DNA of 49,523 bases. Source: Anaerosolibacter carboniphilus (GTDB lineage: Bacteria; Bacillota; Clostridia; Peptostreptococcales; Thermotaleaceae). Every line of letters starts with the position of its first letter. Position 1 is the first letter of the stretch. The stretch lies in NCBI RefSeq assembly GCF_014205875.1, contig NZ_JACHEN010000022.1, positions 1 to 49,523 of the forward strand, given 5' to 3'. Shown here piece by piece: positions 44,048 through 49,523 of this stretch. The notes beneath the pieces were generated by a model. It was not told the origin of the DNA and made no database searches. It worked only from the letters and a program-made list of their open reading frames with translations. The position numbers and the translations under genes are program-made.

Positions 44048-44143
44048 TTATAGCAGCCTCTTAAATTTTTCTTCTACCAATTCCATGATCCTACCTGAAG
44101 GAGAGTATGTATTCCCATCTTTGCCTATAATGATTTCAAAGAG
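44048..44143 (-). pseudogene. C-terminal remnant of a second lyase gene
   Basis: Directly after the BCCT stop, 31 in-frame codons end in a stop at 44048. They include SGRIMELVEEKFKRLL, which matches the lyase C-terminus SGRIIALVEEKIGKLV at ten of sixteen positions. It has no start or ribosome site. A tandem duplicate of the lyase, mostly deleted, is the simplest reading. Confidence 0.55.
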
Positions 44144-45697
44144 TTATCTTTCAATCTTATCAAAGAAAAACATTTTAATAGCTGAAATCACTTGTAATAC
44201 AAACACGAATAGCACCAAAGAACCACCGGCGGCAGCGAGATATTTAACACCATCAACGCCTTGAGACCCGCCGGCATAGGCTACCATAACAAAGGCGATA
44301 ACACCGATGGAAAGACCCCAAAGAAGTTTCTGCCATCTTGGAGGTTCTTCATCGTGTTTCATATTGGCAGTACAAAGGGAAGCAATGGTCCTTGTCATGG
44401 AATCCGCCGCTGTTGAGAAGGATAGAATCAATGTCAGCATAATGATCGGGATAATCACAGCACCTAGCGGCAGATTGCCCAGGAAAGCCCACAAGCCAGC
44501 AACTGCGCCACTATCTGTAATGGTTTTAATCAAATCCACACTTCCTTGTTGCTGCCATTGAAGGGCTGTAGCACCCCATACACCGAACCAAATAATACTG
44601 AAAATAGAGGGCAGAATCCAGTTGATCACCATAAACTGTCGAATAGTTCTTCCGTAAGAAATGATGGCTAGGAACAAGCCCATCAATGGCGCATATGCGA
44701 TCCAAATGGCCCAGTCATATAAAGTCCACCACATAACCAATGCTTCGCCGCCCATATCGATTGGATCTAATCCCCATATCCAGAAATTCTGCAGCCAGTA
44801 AGCCATTCCAGCGGTTGACATTCTCAAGATGTACAGTGTTGGGCCGATGAGAAATAAAAAGATGAGAAGTAGATAAAAAACTTTAGAGTTTAAATCTGAC
44901 AGCCATTTAATGCCTTTATCAATTCCCATTAAAGAGGATAATGTAAAGGTTGCTGTTGTGATGATCGCTAAGATCAACCAAACCATGATGCCTTGAGGTA
45001 TACCATAGGCTGCTTCGATACCAGAGCTTACCAGAGCAAGGCCAGCACCGAGAGAAGAAGCTAACCCGAGGGCGATAGCAAGAAGCGCCAACGTATCAAT
45101 GATGTTTGCCCAGATACCATCGGTTACTTTTTCACCGAAAAGGGGAATGAGGGTAGAGGTAACAGACAATGGCTTCTTCTTGTTGAAATACATGTACGCA
45201 ACAACCAGACCACAGAGTGAGTACATGGCATATGGGATAAAGGTCCAATTGTAGAAACAACGGGCAAGGGCATAGATTGCTGCCATAGGAGTGCCTGTTT
45301 CCACACCCGTTTGGGCCATCTCGCCATAGATATTGCCAAAATAAATAATAGGTTCATTTACACCGTAGGTGATTACCCCTGTGGCAATACCACCAGTCAG
45401 TGCCATGGCGAACCAGGTAATGAAAGGATACTTTGGTTTTGCATCATCTCCACCAAAGCGAATATTCCCAAGCTTTGAAAACGTAATGATAGTAACAAGA
45501 ATGAGAGCTACAATAGATATGATTTGATAAAGCCATCCTAAACTTCGTAAAGACCCTAGGAAAGAATTCATGGCTACGTCGGCCAGCATTTTGTTATTGA
45601 AAATTCCTAGTAAAGCTGCGCCACCCACTACAAGAAAGGATGGCCAGAAGACGCCGCTTCGAATCTTCTGCGGATTTGATTCGTTTACTTTGATCAT
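44144..45697 (-). CDS. BCCT-family betaine/carnitine/choline-type transporter
   Basis: 517 residues, about 12 helices. Family marks: GGIATGVITYGVNEPIIYF and the signature region WTLYDWAIWIAYAPLMGLFLA..SYGRTIRQF. BetP-like proteins read YWAWWISWSP in that box, where three Trp side chains form the quaternary-ammonium cage. Here it is DWAIWIAYAP, so two of the aromatic positions differ, pointing to a substrate other than glycine betaine. The transporter precedes the MIO-free lyase in one operon, so uptake of the lyase substrate is likely. GGGAGG precedes the ATG. Confidence 0.92.
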   Translation of the reverse strand: MIKVNESNPQKIRSGVFWPSFLVVGGAALLGIFNNKMLADVAMNSFLGSLRSLGWLYQIISIVALILVTIITFSKLGNIRFGGDDAKPKYPFITWFAMALTGGIATGVITYGVNEPIIYFGNIYGEMAQTGVETGTPMAAIYALARCFYNWTFIPYAMYSLCGLVVAYMYFNKKKPLSVTSTLIPLFGEKVTDGIWANIIDTLALLAIALGLASSLGAGLALVSSGIEAAYGIPQGIMVWLILAIITTATFTLSSLMGIDKGIKWLSDLNSKVFYLLLIFLFLIGPTLYILRMSTAGMAYWLQNFWIWGLDPIDMGGEALVMWWTLYDWAIWIAYAPLMGLFLAIISYGRTIRQFMVINWILPSIFSIIWFGVWGATALQWQQQGSVDLIKTITDSGAVAGLWAFLGNLPLGAVIIPIIMLTLILSFSTAADSMTRTIASLCTANMKHDEEPPRWQKLLWGLSIGVIAFVMVAYAGGSQGVDGVKYLAAAGGSLVLFVFVLQVISAIKMFFFDKIER

Positions 45698-45849
45698 GTA
45701 ATATCCTCCCTTTTTTATTTTTTTGCCACAGTTCGAAAATGTTTACTATGTTCACCTCCTGTTTTTTCTGAAAGTTTTTAGAAATGGATAAGAGATGGTG
45801 TTCCAAAGAACCACCATTTAAAAATGAGATAGTACTTGCATGTATTTAT

Positions 45850-45865
45850 AGCAACTACCGTGCCA
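45850..45865 (-). promoter_or_regulatory. Sigma-54 promoter of the BCCT/lyase operon
   Basis: On the minus strand the site reads TGGCACGGTAGTTGCT, an exact TGGCAC-N5-TTGCw match with GG and GC ten bases apart. It leaves a leader of roughly 140 bases before the BCCT start at 45697. Confidence 0.9.
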
Positions 45866-45992
45866 GAACAGATCTGCTTTTGAAAAAAAGATGAAACCAC
45901 TGCAAATGCTTATACGGTTTTGCGCGGAGGAAAAATAAACAATAAAATTAGGGGATATTATTCAGATTATTCTATGTATTCTGATCTGATTG

Positions 45993-46009
45993 TGCAAAAA
46001 AAATTTGCA
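45993..46009. promoter_or_regulatory. Activator operator 1 (TGCAAA-N5-TTTGCA)
   Basis: TGCAAAAAAAATTTGCA is a perfect inverted repeat centred about 136 bases upstream of the sigma-54 promoter. It shares its half-site and spacing with two further copies at 46049 and 46070. Confidence 0.75.
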
Positions 46010-46048
46010 TATGGAAACTGAAAAGGGGGAAATCAACAAAAAAAGAGA

Positions 46049-46065
46049 TGCAAATTAATTTTGCA
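46049..46065. promoter_or_regulatory. Activator operator 2 (TGCAAA-N5-TTTGCA)
   Basis: TGCAAATTAATTTTGCA carries the same half-sites and spacing as operator 1; centres are 56 bases apart. Confidence 0.75.
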
Positions 46066-46069
46066 TTGC

Positions 46070-46086
46070 AGCAAAAAAATTTTGCA
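46070..46086. promoter_or_regulatory. Activator operator 3 (AGCAAA-N5-TTTGCA)
   Basis: AGCAAAAAAATTTTGCA matches the others except for the first base. Its centre is 21 bases (two helical turns) from operator 2, and it ends ten bases from the activator gene's stop. Confidence 0.7.
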
Positions 46087-46095
46087 CTCGTCAGG

Positions 46096-47727
46096 TTAGA
46101 TACCTAGTTTTCTCATTCTGTACTGAAGGCTTTGTCGGCTCATTCCCAATGCTTTCGCACTTCTGGAGATGTTACTGCCATAGATTGATAGTATATTTTC
46201 TATCAGTTCTTTTTCAAAGGTCTCCATTTGCATATCGAAAGTACCAGCCTTGCATAGAGGAGCGGCAGTATGTTGGTTGGTCTTATGTTGTACACTTTCT
46301 ATTGTTTGCAAATAAGCGGGCAAATGTTTAAACTCTAATACTATGGTATCCTCGGGAGCACGGTTAAAGGCATACTCGATGGTATGTTGAAATTCTCGTA
46401 CGTTGCCCGGCCACTCATATTGAAGAAATAGATCTAAAACTTTTTCTGATAGGGTCATACTGGGTTTGTGGTAGTGTTTACAAAACACATCCAGGAAATA
46501 TTTCGCCAAAGCAGGTATATCTTCTTTTCGCTCTTGCAAGGTGGGGATGTCGATTTTGATCGTAGAGATTCTATAGTAGAAATCCTTCCGAATCTTTTGT
46601 TGCTGCATAAGCTCAAAAAAGTCTTCATTGGCGGCTGTAATAATTCTCACGTCACTGTGGATATATTTACTTCCTCCTATTCGTTGAAAGCGCTTTTCTT
46701 GTAATACTCTTAGCAGTTTGGACTGCATCTCAGGCGTAATAGAATTCACTTCATCCAGAAAGAGTGTGCCACCTTCTGCCATTTCAAAAAAACCTTGTTT
46801 TGTAATGCTGCCGGTGAAAGCACCTTTTTCTGTTCCAAAAAACATACTCTCAAAGAGGTTGCTTGGGACAGCGCTGCAGTTCACATCGATAAAGGGTTTA
46901 TGTCTCCTGGGGCTAAAGGAATGTATACTTTGAGCCATGAGTTCCTTCCCTGTACCCGTATCACCCACAAGCAGAATGCTTGAATCCGTAAGAGAAACCT
47001 TTTTGGCAAAGTGAATGGCCTCTCTCATGCTTTCAGATTCATGGACGATATCATCAAAGGTATACAGGGGCTCTTGATGCATGGGGTACTGACTCTCAAC
47101 ATAGGCTTCCAGGTCAAAGGTGCGATTCTTCATTCGCTTTAATCCAGATAAATCACTTTCGAAGACGCAGGCACCATACAGCGTACCATTAATTTTTAAG
47201 GGATACCCAGAATTAATGGTGGTTAATGTCTTTCCAGTTGTCATTCTGAAGTTATCACAGCGATTGAGAACAGGCTTTTGTGTCCTTAAAACTGTTAGAA
47301 CGGTACTGAATTCTTCCTTCAAATCATAAAGATCCATGATGTGCTTTCCCTTAAAATCTACATTTTTATATTGTTCTAAAGCCTCGCTGGCAGGATTGCC
47401 ATGCAAAAAGTAACCGTTGCGATCATAGATTTGGATTCCCTCTGCTACCTGCTGAATGGTCTGTTCATAAAGGTCAAGTAAAATTCCATCACGGCTGAGA
47501 AAAAGGGTTACACCTTGTGGTTCGTCCATCCACTGATACTTGAAAAATTTACTTTGAATTTCTAATATGCCTCCCGAAGGATGAACAGGAGTCCCCAGAA
47601 TGTAATCAATCTTTTGTCCAAGGGACTCTGACCACGTCTGTTCATCAAACCATTCGTTGGCTTTACCTAGACATCGTATTTCAGTGAGTCGATGCTCAAG
47701 ATCTATTTTAAAAATCAAATCTACCAT
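46096..47727 (-). CDS. PAS-containing sigma-54 activator of the BCCT/lyase operon
   Basis: 543 residues. Two PAS-like segments (about 1-90 and 95-205) replace a receiver, so it probably binds a small ligand directly. The AAA+ domain (about 225-465) has Walker A GDTGTGKE, the sigma-54 loop GAFTGS (last Ala replaced by Ser) and GGTLFLDEVNS; a Fis-type helix-turn-helix closes it (ISRSAKALGMSRQSLQYRMRKL). It lies immediately upstream of the operators and the sigma-54 promoter, in the same direction as the operon, making it the obvious local activator. GGGAGG is rather far (about 12 bases) from the ATG, with a small hairpin between. Confidence 0.92.
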   Translation of the reverse strand: MVDLIFKIDLEHRLTEIRCLGKANEWFDEQTWSESLGQKIDYILGTPVHPSGGILEIQSKFFKYQWMDEPQGVTLFLSRDGILLDLYEQTIQQVAEGIQIYDRNGYFLHGNPASEALEQYKNVDFKGKHIMDLYDLKEEFSTVLTVLRTQKPVLNRCDNFRMTTGKTLTTINSGYPLKINGTLYGACVFESDLSGLKRMKNRTFDLEAYVESQYPMHQEPLYTFDDIVHESESMREAIHFAKKVSLTDSSILLVGDTGTGKELMAQSIHSFSPRRHKPFIDVNCSAVPSNLFESMFFGTEKGAFTGSITKQGFFEMAEGGTLFLDEVNSITPEMQSKLLRVLQEKRFQRIGGSKYIHSDVRIITAANEDFFELMQQQKIRKDFYYRISTIKIDIPTLQERKEDIPALAKYFLDVFCKHYHKPSMTLSEKVLDLFLQYEWPGNVREFQHTIEYAFNRAPEDTIVLEFKHLPAYLQTIESVQHKTNQHTAAPLCKAGTFDMQMETFEKELIENILSIYGSNISRSAKALGMSRQSLQYRMRKLGI

Positions 47728-47842
47728 AGGGATAGAGATCCCTCCCTTCCTATTCAGAATATTGATTCTATTATATCATGAACAAGTTTCCATTCAATCT
47801 AAGGGTTTAAATGAAAAGAATTAAATATCAGCATGAAGCATA

Positions 47843-47880
47843 ATAAAAAGAGTCAAAGAGGGAGTGTTCCTCTTTGACTC
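47843..47880 (-). terminator. Rho-independent terminator of the flavodiiron gene
   Basis: GAGTCAAAGAGG and CCTCTTTGACTC form a perfect 12-pair stem; on the minus strand it is followed by a T run. Confidence 0.9.
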
Positions 47881-47899
47881 TTGGATGACTTCAACATAA

Positions 47900-49099
47900 T
47901 TATGCTTGCTCTCTAAGCTTTTTTGCCATTTGTTTTGCCATTTCCATGCAGCCATCGATATCGTTGCCGCAAGCAGCACATTTGGCTTCTACTGGTTCAG
48001 TAACCACAGGAAGTTTGATTTGTTCAGCAAATTTCATGAGATTACTTACTCCGCCACCATTCCAGCTATAGGTACCAAAAATCCCTAAAATTCTATTTTT
48101 TAAGCCCACATGAATCAGTTTGTCGGTCAAATTCTGTACAGGTGGAAACATAGCCGTATTGTATGCACAACTGCCAATAATCAATCCTTTATACTTCCAA
48201 ATATCTCGCAGAATGAAGGATGCATGGGTTTTAGATGCATCGTATATCTTGATATTTTTGATTCCTTCCTCAGATAAGGTTCTGCCAATCGTCTCAGCCA
48301 TTTTACCAGTATTGCCATACATGGTACCATAGACGATGACTACTCCTTCCTCCGCTTCATATTTACTCCATTGATCATAAAGGGATACAATTGTTGCAAT
48401 ATCATTACGCCAGATGGGACCATGGGTAGAACAAATGGTTCTAATCTCCAGGCTGCTCAACTTCTTTAAGGCAGCTTGAACGGTTGCACCATATTTACCA
48501 ACAATATTGGAATAGTATCGGCGCATTTCTTCTTCGAAGAAGTGCATATCTACTTCATCATTGAAGATCCCTCCATCTAAAGCGCCAAAGCTGCCAAAGG
48601 CATCTCCGGAAAAGAGGATGTGATTGGTTTCCTCATAAGCCATCATAGTTTCTGGCCAGTGAACCATAGGCGTCATATAGAATTTTAACTTATGCTGTCC
48701 AAGGTCAAGGATGTCCCCTTCTTTTACGGAATAATGATTCTCTGTAATTCCATAGAAGTTTTGGATCATATCAAAGGTCTTTGGATTACCAACAATTTTT
48801 ATATCAGGATACAACTCAACGATGGCTTGCATTGTACCAGAATGGTCTGGCTCCATATGATTGACAATAAGATAGTCGATCTTTCTATCTGAGCCGATGA
48901 TTTTCTTGATCTTCCCAAGATATTCACTGGTTTGTCCAGCATCAACGGTGTCTACCAAGGCTATTTTTTCATCAACGATCAGATAAGAGTTATAGGCAAC
49001 GCCATGATCGAGGGGCCAAAGATTTTCAAATAAAGCAGTTCTACGATCATTTATGCCCACCCAATAGATTTGATCTGTAATTGAAACAGAGTTAAACAT
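47900..49099 (-). CDS. Flavodiiron protein (oxygen/NO reductase)
   Basis: 399 residues from the ATG at 49099 (GGGAGG upstream). The N-terminal metallo-beta-lactamase domain has the diiron ligands in NHMEPDHSG (His-x-Glu-x-Asp-His), HWPETM, GDAFGS and STHGPIWR. The flavodoxin domain begins IVYGTMYGNTGKMAETIG and binds FMN. The C-terminal tail adds Cys residues (CAACGNDIDGC) but no full rubredoxin domain. Such enzymes reduce oxygen to water or NO to N2O and protect anaerobes; electrons come from rubredoxin or a similar carrier. Confidence 0.94.
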   Translation of the reverse strand: MFNSVSITDQIYWVGINDRRTALFENLWPLDHGVAYNSYLIVDEKIALVDTVDAGQTSEYLGKIKKIIGSDRKIDYLIVNHMEPDHSGTMQAIVELYPDIKIVGNPKTFDMIQNFYGITENHYSVKEGDILDLGQHKLKFYMTPMVHWPETMMAYEETNHILFSGDAFGSFGALDGGIFNDEVDMHFFEEEMRRYYSNIVGKYGATVQAALKKLSSLEIRTICSTHGPIWRNDIATIVSLYDQWSKYEAEEGVVIVYGTMYGNTGKMAETIGRTLSEEGIKNIKIYDASKTHASFILRDIWKYKGLIIGSCAYNTAMFPPVQNLTDKLIHVGLKNRILGIFGTYSWNGGGVSNLMKFAEQIKLPVVTEPVEAKCAACGNDIDGCMEMAKQMAKKLREQA

Positions 49100-49279
49100 A
49101 AAGAAACTTCCTCCCTTATCAATAAAAGTGCTATTGATTTCAATTATTGCACAAGAAAATGGATTTGTACATAAAACATTATTAAAATACCCCAAATTCT
49201 AAAAGATAATCAACCTATTTACAAGTTATAAAAAATAAGCAATCAAGAGATAAAAAATGAAATATAATTACTTTTACCC

Positions 49280-49308
49280 TTGACAGATATGATTAAGTAA
49301 AATATTAT
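49280..49308 (+). promoter_or_regulatory. Sigma-A promoter of the ArsR-type gene
   Basis: TTGACA at 49280-49285 and TATTAT at 49303-49308 are 17 bases apart, near consensus. Confidence 0.8.
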
Positions 49309-49312
49309 TTAG

Positions 49313-49328
49313 TTAAGTGAATACTTAA
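49313..49328. promoter_or_regulatory. Operator-like inverted repeat ahead of the ArsR-type gene
   Basis: TTAAGTGAATACTTAA is a near-perfect inverted repeat just downstream of the -10 element. It is well placed for self-repression by the ArsR-family product. Confidence 0.6.
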
Positions 49329-49347
49329 TTAAAACAAGGGGTGAATC

Positions 49348-49523
49348 ATGGATAGAATCGTACAAATCTTTAAAGCTCTCGGTGATGAAACCAGGCTAAA
49401 AATATTGATCATACTTTCCAGGAGGAGGATTTGTGCCAAGGGAATTGCCAAACATTTAGACATTTCTGAACCGGCGGTATCACAGCACATAAAAGTTCTC
49501 AAGGAGGCAGGAATCATTGCTGG
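49348..49523 (+). CDS. ArsR-family transcriptional regulator, N-terminal part
   Basis: The gene runs off the right edge after 58 codons. It begins IVQIFKALGDETRLKILIIL and has the recognition helix EPAVSQHIKVLKEAG, classic ArsR/SmtB winged-helix features. AAGGGGTGA precedes the ATG. The sensed metal or compound cannot be judged, as any C-terminal ligand residues are beyond the window; a Cys occurs in RRRICAKG, not the usual ELCVCDL arsenic motif. Confidence 0.88.
   Translation, partial: MDRIVQIFKALGDETRLKILIILSRRRICAKGIAKHLDISEPAVSQHIKVLKEAGIIA

Noticed and set aside
45594..45806. 70-codon minus-strand frame overlapping the BCCT start
   Set aside because: No ribosome site at its start, and it lies largely in the leader and in another frame of the BCCT gene.
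46800..46830. GAFTGS in place of GAFTGA as a sign of a non-functional sigma-54 activator
   Set aside because: The key Phe-Thr-Gly contacts are intact, and a consensus sigma-54 promoter with operators lies next to the gene.

Overview
The window reads as chromosomal DNA from an AT-rich, spore-forming anaerobic Firmicute of class Clostridia. The grounds are strong AGGAGG-type ribosome sites with frequent TTG/GTG starts, a spore-coat transglutaminase (Tgl), a flavodiiron oxygen/NO reductase, an S-layer-homology surface protein, a divergent Lgt, and heavy use of sigma-54 control. An Alkaliphilus-like clostridium is a reasonable guess; the genus cannot be fixed from sequence reading alone.

Layout. 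1-3.0 kb: the edge of a ParM-like actin gene (-), a small zinc-ribbon gene, then a sigma-54-promoted run of two membrane zinc-ribbon proteins, a divergent Lgt and a SAM methyltransferase. 3.3-8.1 kb: a membrane histidine kinase and an NtrC-type activator, followed by an ammonium transporter with its own sigma-54 promoter and a large upstream palindrome. 8.4-13.8 kb: a giant Fur-box-controlled S-layer protein with three Asp-box propellers and two covalent-flavin (FMN-binding) domains. 13.9-16.3 kb: two small unknown proteins and an MFS exporter under a ykkC-family riboswitch. 16.3-18.6 kb: a kinase/LuxR-type regulator pair (-). 19.1-30.9 kb: one long operon encoding a TRAP transporter, a FucI-like isomerase, an RpiB-like isomerase, two TIM-barrel epimerase/isomerases, a split transketolase, a hydroxyacid dehydrogenase, glycerate kinase and phosphofructokinase. 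30.9-36.6 kb: an RND remnant, a kinase, a YjiH-type membrane protein, an OmpR-type regulator and a patatin gene broken by TAG. 36.6-40.1 kb: palindromic intergenic repeats, a GNAT acetyltransferase, and a Tm-1-like/PEP-hydrolase-like pair. 40.1-42.1 kb: Tgl and a partner of unknown function. 42.2-47.7 kb: a histidine-ammonia-lyase-fold protein lacking the MIO tripeptide, a BCCT transporter, and a PAS/sigma-54 activator with three operators and a consensus sigma-54 promoter. 47.9-49.5 kb: flavodiiron protein (-) and the start of an ArsR-type regulator.

How the genes work together. Three systems stand out. (1) The 19-31 kb operon looks like a self-contained route that imports a carboxylated sugar, isomerises it, cuts two-carbon units off with a dedicated transketolase, and sends the leftovers through glycerate and the pentose-phosphate/glycolytic pool. 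Its parts resemble the sulfoglycolytic transketolase pathway, but no sulfonate-specific gene is seen. (2) The 42-48 kb cassette fits uptake and trimethylammonia elimination of a betaine such as ergothioneine, because ergothionases are MIO-free members of the HAL fold; this is inference. (3) The Fur-box S-layer protein, with two DxxTGAT flavinylation sites, suggests an iron-responsive surface flavoprotein, possibly for extracellular electron transfer.

I saw no tRNA, rRNA, CRISPR array or complete insertion sequence.
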